Notes under the pieces: model-generated | Told to the model about the DNA's origin: nothing | Database searches by the model: none | Seen by the model: only the letters and a program-made list of their open reading frames with translations | Translations under genes and position numbers: made by a program | In this document: piece by piece, positions 50,991-64,000 of the stretch | How positions within the stretch are numbered: position 1 is the first letter of the stretch | How the letters are laid out: every line of letters begins with the position of its first letter | Assembly (NCBI RefSeq): GCF_036370855.1 | Contig: NC_088132.1 | Span: 64,208,841 to 64,272,840 of the forward strand | Length of the DNA stretch: 64,000 bases | Source: Dromaius novaehollandiae | Lineage: Eukaryota > Chordata > Aves > Casuariiformes > Dromaiidae | Direction of reading: 5' to 3'

Positions 50991-53526
50991 GCCTTTACAA
51001 AGGCTGAGGAGCTGCTATGGCTGATAAGTAACACTGATCTTCGACAGTTGGTTTCCCCACTACTATGTGGATACTAAAGCAATTTTATTTTAGTAGAACA
51101 CTTCTGCCTTTCACAAACATGGGACAACTGTCCTACTTTTAACTAAAAACAGAATGAGGGTTAATAGCACCCATACAAGCATTTACAAGAATCTGCTTTA
51201 ATTGTACTGACAGACTATGAAGAACTCAGGTGACTGCTAGCAAGTCTTCTCTTACACATACACCATACAACAGATCAGCTACTTCATTAACACCGATGGA
51301 ACAGCTGTTGTTTTCCTCACATTAAAACTGCTATCAGAATTAAGCTTATTCAGGGAAATTGCACAGACCCTAACACAATGCCTCCACTGCTTTCAGAATC
51401 TCTTTTGAGAACAAAAGATTAGGCCCAAAATTCATCATTTAGTTTAATTCTAGTAGCACAGCCTCAAAAATACAGCTGCCATTCTCTAATAAGAAGTCAA
51501 AAATGCTATCTTGGTTCAGTCTGTCTATTACTGAAGCAGCAGAGTTGCACAATTTTAAAAAGGCAAGAATAAAAAAGGTACTGAAATACTGCTATCCTCA
51601 TATGATTAACATTCAAATGCATTCAAGTCTCTTCAATCAGACTGTTCAAAATATTCAATTTAATCTCAGGAATGATCCCCAACATTCGATTCAAGAATTG
51701 CACAGTGACTTCAGAAAGATTGTCTTCTATAGACAGTGCATAAATTCATCTAAATTTTATGTTTTGCTGTGTATGTGGATAGCAGAATATTCTGCAGCAA
51801 AGAGACTGTTCTTCAATTTTCAACTGTTCTTCAATTTTGCTTATTGTGGGGCATATGAGAGAAGCCTGTAAAGCATTTGTTTTAGGTAGCATGCAACAAT
51901 TGCTCCAATAGCCTAATATTTAATTATACAAAATTAAATTTATTAATTTTTGTGGGGATCTTCAACGATAAGGCAGCAAACGTCAAACGATGATGTTTCA
52001 AAAGATGTACAGTGAAGATATTTGTTATAAAGATAACTCAGTAACACAACTTTGAGCCACAGTAGCAACTGAAATAAGAAAAACATTGCACCAAGTATGC
52101 TGAGCCAACATCCAAAGAGATTTTTTTTTTTTTATTGTTTGGTTGGTAGGGTTCTTTTGTAACAAAGTATTTTTCACCAGTTAAAGTAGCTGGAAGCACT
52201 CATTTTTCACTTATTTGCCTCTGAAAAGTAGCCGGGAAAATGCAATGTATCACCCTTCCTTAAAATAAAGGCAACACTTGAGAAGTATAGTAGAGAGCAA
52301 TTATATGAATTAGAAATCAACACTTCCGTGAAAAAGCTAAGAAAAAAATCTAGAGCCAACTCACAACAACAATAAAGACTGACCTAAAGAAACAACTCCT
52401 AACATTAACTTGTGCTGACCCTATTAATTAATTATTACCCTATTATACCCCAAATCTGAAACAGTATGGTCAGTTTTCCATGCACTATTTTTTTTGTGCG
52501 AGTAAGAGTACCACCGCAGAACATGATCACATTTAAAGCAAAAATTCTGAAATTCAGAACTTTACTGAATACAACAAGGAACTATTTTAGTGATCAGGGT
52601 CAAGAAAAGACTAAGAAAAGAACTTGGCTTGCTTCATCACCAAAAGAGGGCCTATGAGGTATTAAACAGCGTTTATGAATATCTGTTAAGGAGTGAATTC
52701 CACTGAGAAATGAGATGTCTGTTAATCCAAAACATCGTGAGAATCACAAGATAACGGTCACAGCAGACTGAGGCTAGAAGTGTAGTAGTTTTAAATATCT
52801 AAAGAACAAGATTCTCGAACACTAACACAAATGTTTGAATCTTTGCCAATTGTTATTATGCTTCAAAGTCAGAAATTAATAATTGTAATTAAGCAGTTTA
52901 ACTTATAACACATGTATACAAAGATAATACTGTAATAATGAATCCATCTTTCCCCATCTTATGATGTAGCTACACAAGAATAAAGTTTATGCAGTTTTTT
53001 CCTCCCTCTCCCCCCACTGAACTACGCTCCTTTAAGCCAACATAGTGTCTAAAAATCAAATATTTTAAATGTGAAGAACACACCACAATCAATATATAAA
53101 TTGAATTCTTAATTTTTTCTGCAATAGAGCAGATAAAATTCAGCATAGTACAAAAAAGCAAAAAAACAGACTATACTGATGAACTTGCGGGTGAATTTAT
53201 AACAAATTGCTTCTTCAGGCTTCATCTTATGTTACAATTTTAACATCAGATGCAAACTTTAATCCACTAATACTGGGAAAAGTATGCAACAGCTGAAATG
53301 ACTAACATCTAAGTTTTGCTTACAAAGCTTGTTTGGAAGCTAAGGGCCTCCATGTGGTTAACACATAAAACGGGCGTGAAATACACAGATAAAGGAGAAC
53401 CAGTTGAACAAACTACCTGAGACTGTTATGTAATACATCTTAGGTTTAACAAACATAAGCACTCACATTTTAGTAAAATGTGCAGTTTCTTGCAGCAAGA
53501 ATAGAACGTTTTCCCTCGTGTTCACC

Positions 53527-53549
53527 GGGGGGGGGGGGGGGGGGGGGGG
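53527..53549. repeat. G23 homopolymer
   Basis: Uninterrupted run of G in the long 5' intron. It reads as C23 in the GPBP1 transcript. Confidence 0.9.
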
Positions 53550-56500
53550 AAGAGTATTTGTCCTAAATTGGGGACATAAATATGTCCAGTTACAGATTAC
53601 ACCTTCCTTCACTCCTGAAGGATTTCACTAGATAGGCAGGTCAGAAATACAGGGCAGCAGTTTCCAACAACTAGTGAAGAGTAAGAGCATTATCAGCAAA
53701 GCATAGTGTAGAATCCAAGCAAACATCTGTTAGTCCCACTCATATCTCTGCATAGCATACTAAAAATCAGAATACAATGCAGACACATATCAGACTCATT
53801 TACAGACAGGGTAACTGCAGAGTCGCTACAGACAGAATCAGGTGGATTTATTAACTCACTTAGCTACACTGATAAACGAAGAAGCAGTTATGCTGGCAAA
53901 AGCCATGGAGCAAAAAGATAAGGCAAAGAGTTATACCTAGAAAGGTCTGCCTCCCCACCCCCATCCTCCCTCCCCATACCAGACATCTATAAGAGGCTGG
54001 AAATAAATAGAAAAGACAAAGCCTTAAAGGGAACAAACAAACAAAAAAACAAACAAAAACAACAGAATCAGATACTGGAACCATTATGGTCTAACCGGAC
54101 TTCCTTCATATACCAGAAATTCATATAATGTCTCCTGCGCTGCACCTGTCAACACAGATGAACAACAGTAATTTCATTTACAGAGATCTCCAACCTGGCT
54201 TTAAAATACGGACAAGGAAACAAAGGTTACGGACTCCTTGAATGAACTAGTTATACAAAGATAAATTTAACTGATCGCTGTTACCCTAACATAAACACAT
54301 TCCTTCTTCCAGAATTTTTTCTAGCTTCATTTCTATTCATTAGATCTTTCTAGCATCAGAAACCTTCTCTCAGAATTTGTACACTTACACAAGACCAGGA
54401 ATAGACAAACAGCATCTCGAGCTGCATAGCACTCATCAGGAGTTGGAAAAGTGACTCTCATAAAAATCCTTCTCAGCGGAACCTGCACTGGCCGCCTACA
54501 TGGACAGAGTATCAGCAAGCTGAGGATGGGAAAACCCACAGACAAGGAGGAGGGAGGATGGGGAGAGAAGCGATATTCCAGGATACTGCAGGGACAGAGA
54601 ATGGAGGAAGTAGGTGCAATCCAAACATTCTGAATTTTAGTTGTTTTGTTTTCTATAAACAGGCCAAATAAGAAAAAGTGTATCTGATTTTTAAACAACA
54701 GAGTGCTGAAACAACTGTGGCATATAATGTAATTTGTATTGACATTTAACTATTGTGATTTGTTGAGATTTTCATTTTTGTTTTTTAATGGTTTAAGTAG
54801 CTCTTAAAAAAATGCAAGGCTAAATGCATTTTGTTTTTATATTTAACTATAAACACGACCACAATTTTGTGACGCATTAGAATCAAGCTTTAAAACATGT
54901 AACACTACCCTTTAACAGATATAGACCTTGGAAAATAAAGGTTAGAGTAGAGATGTCTCAACTGAAAACGTAACTCTTCAGCTTATCAGAGACAGGGTTA
55001 CAAACCTTAAGCCTCTCCTTGTAAAGAAACGTGCTACCTTACAACATCCTTTTGAGAGCACATTGTCTACTACTGTGTCAATAGTTCTGATAGTTCTGTC
55101 AATGGCATTAACAAAGATAGTGTCTCCCTGACTGTCTTCACATTCACAAAATGGTAAATAGGAAAGCATGCTTAATTGCTTACTAGTTCTAAAATTGGAA
55201 AGCATCTTTTGAAAAATTAAGACATACCACTTACAAATGTTCAAAAAGACTAACTTGTATTTACTTAGAATATCAAGAAGTTTTATCCTGTAACTTAATC
55301 ATAAAATTTTCTTTAGTAGCTCACCTCTTGCTCTGATACCTTAGAAAATAGGTGACAGTTTTAAACACTGAACCTCCTTAGGATCAGACAGCATATCTAT
55401 ACACAGGCAGTAACAATCACATGTACAGTATTCTCTATATATATATATCCTACATAATACTCAAATATAGACTACTATACAATAATTAGGAGTTCCTATG
55501 CTCAAGCCTTTCCCATCAGCATAAATATAGCACGAACAACTACACTGCTGTAATTGCATTTAAAATATAGCCCAAGAGTGTTCTGAAACACTTGAGAAGA
55601 GGCAGATTCTTCCCTTCATGTAACTTGTCGAACCTGATTGTGGGCCCCAAAATAGCTCTCTAGATGTTCTCTTGGAACATTTGTGCCAGACTTAAGAAAA
55701 ACAGTTGCAAAGGACTTAAAGACAACTGCTTTTCTGGTAATTCCTTCAAAGAGCGTAAAACTCCTATGCAGACTACCCCCTAAGCAATGCTGTCTTCTGC
55801 TGTCATAAGAACTTGAAGAAACATCTCTACAAACAATTTTCTGACAGTTACCTGAAAATAAGAAAAGAAAATGCACATACTCTAAAACAGAAGAAAGCAT
55901 ATCAGAACATTTAAGATGACAAGGACATGAGATCAGAGACCATCCCCACCCAATTTTAAGGGCATGTTGTTTAACTTGTCTAACCAGTATTTAGCTGGCA
56001 GAGGAAGGACAGTCCCTGTGCTGTTCTGAAAAGATCCAACCTCTGTTCTCATTGTGAGGGAGGTAAAGCCTCTTCAACATGTGAAATAAAAATATTGCTC
56101 TAGCTCAGAAAGTTGTCTTCAATAATTAAGACAGATTTTTTTACTGTTGGTAAAATACACTCAGTCCATGATGGCATCACTTGTTCGAACTATCATAATA
56201 AAAAAAGCTTAGCTTTTTCATGTCACTAGAAGGAAGACACAGTTTAAATTGGTGGCATCACTGAAGTAAGGGAAAAGCTGGTCAATACCATAATAAAATA
56301 GCCAAAACATCAAGAATCTAAAAGTTTAATTTATGAAAAGATCATATGGTTTGTCCAACTCAGGAATTTACCTTATTAAATTAATTCCATTTAAACGGAG
56401 CTGACTAAAATTTTATAGGAAAAATCATTTTTAAAGTAATACTAAAAAGTACAAAAACCCTGGCAGCTGAAACAAGCCCACTAGAAGCTAGAGATGAGGA

Positions 56501-58592
56501 AAAATAGCTCTGTGTTTTCAGCTGGGATACTTTTCACACACTCTGGATATCCTGAAAAATTTTACAGGAGAAAGTTTCTGTAACACAAATTATTTCAGAG
56601 ATTGTTAGAAGAAAATTAAAATAAAAGGCAATTATAAACTCACAAGCTTCAGGTATTCTTACCTATTCAAGTGAAGTAGTAAGCTTATTAACAGAAAAAA
56701 TTAGAGAAGCTTTAAGCCATGAATTCCTGAAGCTTGATCTTAAAGGAATATATGAATTCAAATCTCTCAATGCTCCCTAAAGACCAGTTAAAAACCTGTC
56801 ATAGATTTGCATAGAAAAATTCAGGAGCAGCATAAAGATGTTAAAAAGCACATGGATATTTGCACATACATACACAGTCTTCAGAAAACACAGAATTACC
56901 ATGTATGCATACCCTATGCTCTTTCACCTACTGTCTCACAGGTTACTATTACCATAAGTATGGCACACCACAGTGCATGGGAACCTGAACTCCACCCTTC
57001 AGCTGCAAGCTCATTTGATAATCCACCCTCACCTGTCATCTAATTTTTAGCTTAATATTTGCAAATGGGGCAAAAGAAGGTTGTAAGCCATCAGCATCTT
57101 GCATTACACTCTACAATATACTAAGCGTTGTTATGACACACTAGATGAAGTATACAGAGTTATATACTAGTCAGTGGCTCAAGTTTCTCCTTGCTCTTTC
57201 TGCTGTTCTTCTTCCCTGGTTATCAGCTACAGCAAGTATTTCAAATTCTTCAGTCAGGAAGATAAACCAAGCATATGTGAAATTCAGAGGGGCCCACTAA
57301 CCAAGTCCATATGACATTTTAAAAAAGATTTACCATCTACAAGAAGGGAAGGGAGGGACACAATTTTCTAGAAGGGAACTGGAACAGAATATTCCCTATC
57401 AAAGATGTATTAAACTGACTGTACTGCATTTCACGACAACTAAAGAGAAAGCTATTTGCCAAGGTCAGAAGTTTTCTGGAAAAAATATCATAATCAGGCA
57501 AAATTCTCACCAAAACAGAGCAACTCTTGAACAACCAAGCTGCAGAGCCTACAGTTCTCCATCTTGGGCCAGCTTCAGAAAACTTGCTTCACCTGATCTA
57601 GCATTAGCCAGTATGGCAACGACAAAATTTTGCTTTTAACTAGGCAAAGACACTATATGCTCAAGTCCCCCCTATCAGATGACACAGTCTCTCTTCTTTA
57701 TGAATTAAAATGTTCGTAATTTTTTAAAGTTAAGTGGACAATTAAAATAATCTAATTCCAAAAATTTTTCCTTCTGTTGCAAAACATTTTCTCTTAAAAC
57801 ATCAAATTTCTTTTGTGATGTGCCCTTCCCCATTACCGCTAGTCAAGAGCAGCACTAATTTGAAAAAAAGTTTGTTTCAAACAATACTTCTGGTCTAAGA
57901 CCTTGTACATTTCAATTTTTATTCCCTTTTTGAAGGCATGTCTTATTAGAGACCTTGCTTGCTCTGTCATTCATTTAGCTTGAACAAAGCAAACTAGTTA
58001 ATTTCAAGTTATTTTGCTGTCCAAACACAAACTTTGCAGAGTTTTTCAAACTCAAAACATTATTTCTACTAATCAAAATTTTCTGCAAAAGCATGACTAT
58101 TTGACCTGAAGATTATTTCCCTCATCTTTTCTCCACCTAAATGCACAGCCACACCCCTAACAGAATCAGCTGAAATCTTTACAGTTAACCTTTAATGCTT
58201 TGAAAGCAACATAGGGGTGTCCATCCCCATTACAATGTACAAGAGGGCTTACAAACATCAGCAAATTTACGAATAAAGTGAAGTTTGGATACGATAATTC
58301 TCTCAACTTCTTTGGTTCTCAGAAATGCATTGTCAGCAATTCTCATCTCTAATTGAAAGGGAGTCGAACCTTTAAACATTTTCTCTCCCACAGGTTCAAC
58401 AGATATTAAGTTTCTAACAGTCCAGTTGAAGCCCCTCTCCTCTCAACTGTGCTACTGTAGACCAACTAAAATCTGCAGTTTCAGTTTCACTGTTCCCACC
58501 ATCCAACTGTATTGACACAAATTTTCGCACTGGACAATAAGGAAGATTAAAGGAAAATATCCATTCTTTTTTTCCTACCTCTTATCTTGTCT

Positions 58593-58608
58593 AAAAAAAA
58601 AAAAAAAA
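58593..58608. repeat. A16 homopolymer
   Basis: Uninterrupted A run in the 5' intron. Confidence 0.9.
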
Positions 58609-60120
58609 GTATGAAAACTACGGTTACCAGCAGACCACCAGGGGTGGGAGGATGCACTATGTCAGAACTATCTGAACACCTTCTAAAGTCATATGCCACG
58701 CTGAGAAATGAGTATATGGAGCCAAACTACGTTAGTCAATTTTTCAATCATTTAAACCAACACATTCTCTAGTACAGACACAGCCCTCAAACCTAACTTC
58801 ATAGCGAAAAGAAAAAAAAAACCTGTTTCTACCTAGCACTCAAGTACCTGATGAGAGGATGACTCAACTGAAGAGCACTACCTTTGTCTTGTATAAGGAT
58901 CTAAAACGTCAGCATACTTTGTAAGACATTCATGTTCTGAAAATCCCAAACATGTCCCTGCTCTTTATCACACAGTCCACTTTCATATATAGATATCATT
59001 TAAATATGCTTTATGAGCAACACGGATTAGGACACTTCTCTGAATCAAATATATTACTGTCACGGAAATCAAAACACCTTTTAAAACAGATATTTTAGGA
59101 ACAGTCAAAGTTAACAAGAAAGCTTAGAATGACTTGTTCATTACTTTTATTCCAAAAAGCTTCTTCCACTGTAGCAGAATCTAAGAATAGAAGAACTACT
59201 TCATAACACAGAATAATTTCATATTTAAAGGGAAAATACAACTAGGTTCCTTCTGCTTGAAATTCTACACTTGCAGTACCATATAGGAGGAAGATACATA
59301 TGTACTGATCTCTTTTCCTCTGCAAGTGTCAAAGTCCAAAAGCTGAAGCATTGGTGCAATAAAATTGCCACTTAGTTCAACATACATTATGCAACAAAAT
59401 CACTGGGAATGCTTCTGCACTTCGGAGTCTTCACAAGGAATCTTAAGAAAAAGCAGTTAAAAAAAGGTGGTAGTTTTGACATATACCAAGTGTATAATGC
59501 AGAAAGACAATTTCTACTGTTTCCCAGAGTATGCTTACCCAAAGTAGGAAAGGAAACTATTGTAGAAGAGTTCATGGCACCAGACTTCTCCCCTCTACAT
59601 ACAGCTTATCACTTACTGTGTAATACTACTGCACAAAAAACACACTAACAAAAAATAAAAAGCATGCTAAATCTCATTCATGTTTGCTTTAAGTAAGGTC
59701 TGCAAGTAATTCTTTCAACAGAGCGGAACTTGCTCTTTTTCCTTTTCAGTACTAAGAACTCCAGAAGTCCTCCATGAACCAACACTGTCAAACTGTTATA
59801 TCCTCACATTTTCAGCAGAGGAAACTCGCAATAGAAAAAAAAATAGCTTAAAGTATACTAGCTTGTAAAGTACTAATAAATCTAAATATCTGCACAGTTT
59901 CCCTACATCACTTTATAGATTTAACTACACTTCAGCTTTGTTGCAAGTTTAAACTCTGCTTACACTTAAAAGCTTCCAACACCACAGTTCATTCCTACAC
60001 TAAAGCAACCTACACCATTTAAGACGCCTTTACAGTACAAATGTACCCATTATAGGATTTTACCAGAATAACTGTATCAAGCTGCTGACATTACTCCAGT
60101 AAAAAAAGCTATGTTTACAA

Positions 60121-60215
60121 GAAGGCTTAGAGTATAAGCTCTCAGGGGCAAGGACCTTATCTTCATACTTGTCTGCAAATCACTTAGCAGACTATCAGCA
60201 TTGTACAAGTAAAAA
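60121..60215 (+). mobile_element. Degraded L2/L3-like LINE 3' tail
   Basis: AGTATAAGCTCTCAGGGGCA followed by AGGACCTTATCTTCATACTTG and then TTAGCAGACTATCAGCATTGTACA resembles the widespread tail TGTAAGCTC..GGGCAGGGAC..TCTT that ends L2 and related sauropsid elements. Old and diverged. Confidence 0.45.
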
Positions 60216-62533
60216 CCTAAAAAAGGTATTAAAATAGACCAGCATGCTAGGCATTTTCTCCTCAATGGACCCAATACTGTGAATTTTGCTCACGGTACAC
60301 AGACGCAGCAGTAAAGCGCACCTGACTCTGTCAAATACATATGTATACAAATTAGATCTGCAATTCTGAAGTAAAAAAAAAAAAAACAGTGAAAAGAGGA
60401 GGGAAAAAAAAAGAAAAAAAGCAGCTCTCCTACCAGCAGCCAACAAAAGAGTTAATTTAACAAGACTAAAAGGCAAACTTTTCAACACATCAAGAAGAGA
60501 AAGAGTCCAGAGAAAGAAGTCACTCTAAACATTAAGTGTTTCACAGCAGGGGATGCAGCTCCCTGATTTCAGTGAAAATCCCTTGTCAAGGGGTGCAAGT
60601 TTCTCATACCACTGCAAGTTAATAGCTTGGAAAAAGTATCACTTTTTCTAGGAGTTAAGAGGCACTTGTATTACTATGTGATGGGCAAACCATAGACAAA
60701 GTTTAATGAGATGGTCACTTATGCTTGTATTCTTTCCATTTACCAAACGGTTTGAAGCAAAACACAAACTACTCCAACTAAAAGGAGGAGGAAGATAGTA
60801 TTTCGGTTTGCTTCCTCTGTATGTGGCTCAGTTCACACAGTCTAAGCAGTCAATTCCCAGCCACAGTAAGAGACTCGATGTAGGAGAGCCCCAAGCCACA
60901 GCCACAAGAGACTAGAAACAGACTCCTATTTATGTTCAGCAGTCTTCATGTTTTCAAAATAGCAAAATTAAAACAGAAGTTAAAACAACAAAACAGCAAG
61001 GTCATTCAAAGAAACCAAAATACTGAAGCTAGATCAACTTTTAGATACTGACAAGACAGCTCACAACAGAATTACTTCAGTGATCCCAGAAATTTATTTA
61101 AAATATTGATTTAAATGCAAGTCTTTTACTTGTGGTCAAAATAAGTTACAGGGAAAGAAAAAAAAACCTACCACAGTAATTCCTACACTCCATTTCTCAC
61201 ACTTAAAGTTACTTTTCTACTAGGCTTTAATACAAGGCACCTTCCCAAACATCTTTGCAGTGTTCTTAGAGATCCAACTGTTTTAATTGCTCAGTATTAC
61301 TGGTACTTCAGTATTGCAGAAGCTCTGAAAAACTTTAAGAAAAGGTGGCTACTAAGGTATATGTGTCACCTTTACCAGACACTCAGCCTACAGTCTACCC
61401 AATAATGCTTTAATTATTTAAAGCTTTATGAATAACGGGGGAGGGGTGAAGAATTTAATAAAATTACCACTGACTTTTGAATTAAGTTGTTCTGTCCATC
61501 TTAATTTTCTTTGAGGAAGTAGCAATTCAGCTGAAAGCAAACCTGCAGAGAAATTATTGTAAATACATTTATTTCAGTATTTAAACTATATCCATTTCCA
61601 GAAACATTCCCCTACTTGGGAGGAAAGTTGGGGGGTAAATAGCAATACTTCTAATAATAAGAACATGTAAAATTGGTTAGTTAACTAGCCTGCTGATACT
61701 TGAACCCTTCCAAACAGTTTTTGATTATGCTATCATTTCAAACTAGATTCATATTCATTCCCATCACAGAATAGGAAATTACCCTGAATACAACCTTAAA
61801 ACATCAAACTACTTAAAGAAAAGAAAACTTTGCATATGCAGTAAACAAGTTTTTGGTAATGAATATTTAGCTGCCATAAGTGTGGGAGGAGGTGGAAAAA
61901 AAAAAGTCATGCTACATTATGAGACCTTCATGCTGAAAAATGTCTAATACAAATGTGAAGACTGAGATGCATAAGCCTTTCAACAGACTTGTTCAAGGAG
62001 CACAACAGATCATTCCCAAGATTACACTATCAACACAGAGAAAATAACTGAACTAGGGATTCAGTCTAGAAGTACGTATTTTTTTTAATTCCTTCCCTGT
62101 CCCCCCAAAATTACACTCCTACTTAGGCACTGCTCTCTTCTGTAACACATATATGCTTCCATTTCTTAAAGATATTCATTCCACTAATTAAGCACTGCAA
62201 ATAAAAATTAGATTCTGCTAGCTCATTTCAAGCTTCTCAAAAAAATCCAGCATCATCTTTTTCACTATTCCACTGATAAAAGGTTTACTCAAGTGTAAAT
62301 TGACTAATGAACACTACAATACTTACCTAATCCAAGAGGACTGCACAAGGTGTTAGTTCTCTGTGATTTATACTTTTCCAGTTTGTTTTCCTTGAGATAA
62401 TATCCCAAGTTCTTGCTGATACTACATTCGTAGCTGTTTGACATAGATTTCACCTCACAGAATCAGCTACCCATCCTTTCTGCTTAGATTCCGCAAAGCT
62501 ATTTCCAAAATTTGCCAAGTCTCTGACTTAAGC

Positions 62534-62548
62534 TTTTTTTTTTTTTTT
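62534..62548. repeat. T15 homopolymer
   Basis: Uninterrupted T run in the 5' intron, about 1.2 kb before the CpG island. Confidence 0.9.
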
Positions 62549-63687
62549 CCTCACAGCTTTTTCTCTTCTTTATTCCATGTACATATCACTATATGAAGCA
62601 TCAGCTCCAGGTGAAATAAATATACTTTTTATGCCACAAACAGTAAAGCTGAAAATCCAAATTTCACATCTGAACTGAGGAACATTTCCTAGCTTCAGAT
62701 AATAGAGGCATCTGTAAACAACAGCTATCTAGATACCACCATATTGCTTATTGGCAACAACATTTTTCAACAAAAATATTAAATAAAATATAAAAGAAAA
62801 AATGATAAACAATTTTTTATTAGACTCTTCATTTAGAAAATAGGTTTCATTGCAAGATGAAAAAAGGCTATGTCAGAAAATCTAAAAAATAAAATAAGAG
62901 TAAAAATATCTGCCATGAAACTTTTCAACAATGTCTATCCAGTGACTCAGGCTGCTTTTGACCTGGAGCCAGTTAACAAAACTGGTTATGCCTATGACTC
63001 AAACAGAACTTGGCTTGGAAAAGAAGAGTAACTAAAAACAAAAAAGCACTTTATTCTGACAGCAGAAGTATTCAGAACTTGATAAATTTAGCCACGTATC
63101 CATGTCATGTGGACAAAAGTGTCCAAGGGCAAGCTGCTCTGCACTTCTTTTCTTGAGAAAGCTCAAGTCTTCGAACTTTCAATTCACTTCTTAGATGTGT
63201 ATTGATTGGTTCAGAAGCGTTTGCAGGAGGAAGTACTTGGACAAACAATTCCAGGTCAGTGTCTGATATTTTTCTCCCCTTTCAAATGAAGCAACTGCTG
63301 CAGGTCAGTTTTCACCTTTCCCCCTATCAGCTGAAGCAAAAGGCTCCAAACATCCAGAACTCTCTTTGTAATCCAAATTGCCTAAGGGAAAAAGAACCAG
63401 AACAATCGTTTTTTCCTCCGAGATCTGAATTGACATTAGACAAGTACGTAAATCTGAATCTTAACAAGGAGACACATGCAATCAGGCCACCAAGCCGAAC
63501 ACAGAACCATCAGTTAAACCTTCATTCACATGCTGGAGAAAGAAGTAAGGACATTTATTAGGGAATGCAGTCTAACAGTGAAAAGGTTCTCCCGTCCTTC
63601 TACACACAGGCCTCTCTTCCAATTTCTAAGAAGCAAAAACCAAACAGAAAGGAAGGGGCTTGCTTTTTTTCCCCCCTCTTCTTAAAA

Positions 63688-63700
63688 GGGGGGGGGGGGG
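63688..63700. repeat. G13 homopolymer at CpG-island edge
   Basis: G13 directly before GCGCTAC and about 80 bp from the CpG-dense part. A C6 tract lies 20 bp before it on the plus strand, so local pairing is possible. Confidence 0.85.
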
Positions 63701-63774
63701 CGCTACAAAAGGCACCAAAAGAGGAAGCCGCTGATCTGGATTAAGAACACCCAGTAAAAGCGCAAAGCGAGAAC

Positions 63775-64000
63775 CAACAAAATCCCAGACCCGAAGGGCG
63801 AGGAGCCGCCGGGGACTCCCGAGGGCACCCCGCCGGGGCGCCGAGCCGCGCGGCGCTGACAGCGCAGGCGGCCCCGTGGCAGCCGCCCGCCCGCCGGCCT
63901 CGGCCGCGTTTGTTTTCAAAGTGTCCGGGCCGCGCACGCAGCCGCCCCCTCGCCCCCCCGACGGCGCCTTTTGTTGCCGAGACGCAGCGCGGCCCGGCAG
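63775..64000 (-). promoter_or_regulatory. GPBP1: CpG island: presumed GPBP1 promoter / first exon, cut by window edge
   Basis: The last ~240 bases contain about 40 CpG dinucleotides by hand count, while the preceding 15 kb is AT-rich and nearly CpG-free. GC boxes are visible (CCGCCC at 63883-63888, CCGCCCC at 63942-63948), and an NRF1-like GCGCACGCA lies at about 63932-63940. No TATA box is seen. The gene upstream of which it lies runs on the minus strand and still needs a 5' exon, so this is the expected promoter. I could not identify a convincing first-exon donor, so the transcription start may lie inside or beyond the window. Confidence 0.75.

Larger units (their letters stand above)
48421..63774 (-). 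other. GPBP1: GPBP1 5' intron (no coding sequence recognised)
   Basis: About 15 kb between the ATG exon and the CpG island. I find no recognisable protein. The open frames of up to about 120 codons here resemble no family I know. It contains a CR1 remnant (50.7-51.0 kb), an L2/L3-like tail (60.1 kb), a G23 run and several A or T runs. An additional untranslated exon could hide here unseen. Confidence 0.65.

Noticed and set aside
63202..63561. 119-codon open frame near the CpG island
   Set aside because: Antisense to the presumed GPBP1 transcript and no recognisable family. Polar, low-complexity composition fits chance.

Overview
This window is vertebrate nuclear DNA. It holds one recognisable protein-coding gene, GPBP1 (vasculin, GC-rich promoter-binding protein 1), on the minus strand. 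The organism is most likely a bird. The evidence is a near-complete match to the vertebrate GPBP1 protein with several substitutions relative to mammals, few recognisable transposons, CR1/L3-type LINE debris instead of Alu or L1, and a compact gene of about 34 kb. A non-avian sauropsid cannot be excluded. If it is a bird, Z linkage is plausible because human 5q genes of this neighbourhood largely lie on the avian Z; this is background knowledge, not something visible here.

Layout. Positions 1 to about 29,870 lie downstream of GPBP1. I find no convincing gene there. It holds AT-rich unique sequence, simple repeats (poly-A, GT/G-run, AAAT, CA and a perfect 120-bp ACAGC array), faint traces of old dispersed repeats, and one CpG-enriched patch near 15.2-15.85 kb. 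Positions about 29,870-48,363 hold the 3' UTR and ten coding exons of GPBP1, all with canonical GT/AG borders, joining to a 471-codon reading frame. The non-coding part of the ATG exon reaches 48,420. Positions 48,421 to about 63.7 kb are read as the long 5' intron, with CR1 and L2/L3-like fragments. The last ~240 bases are a TATA-less, GC-box-rich CpG island cut by the window edge, which should be the GPBP1 promoter and/or first exon.

The GPBP1 protein is a nuclear transcription regulator whose C-terminal vasculin domain and acidic tail are intact here. The 5' leader of the ATG exon carries a tiny upstream ORF, and an in-frame stop directly abuts the start codon. I found no operons, CRISPR, phage or prokaryote-type systems, and no tRNA or rRNA genes. 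I do not see an undescribed biological system. The most useful leads are the uORF/weak-start arrangement, two TAATTA-rich sites with local duplications, the CpG patch at 15 kb, and a 263-codon open frame at 193-984 that is longer than expected by chance.
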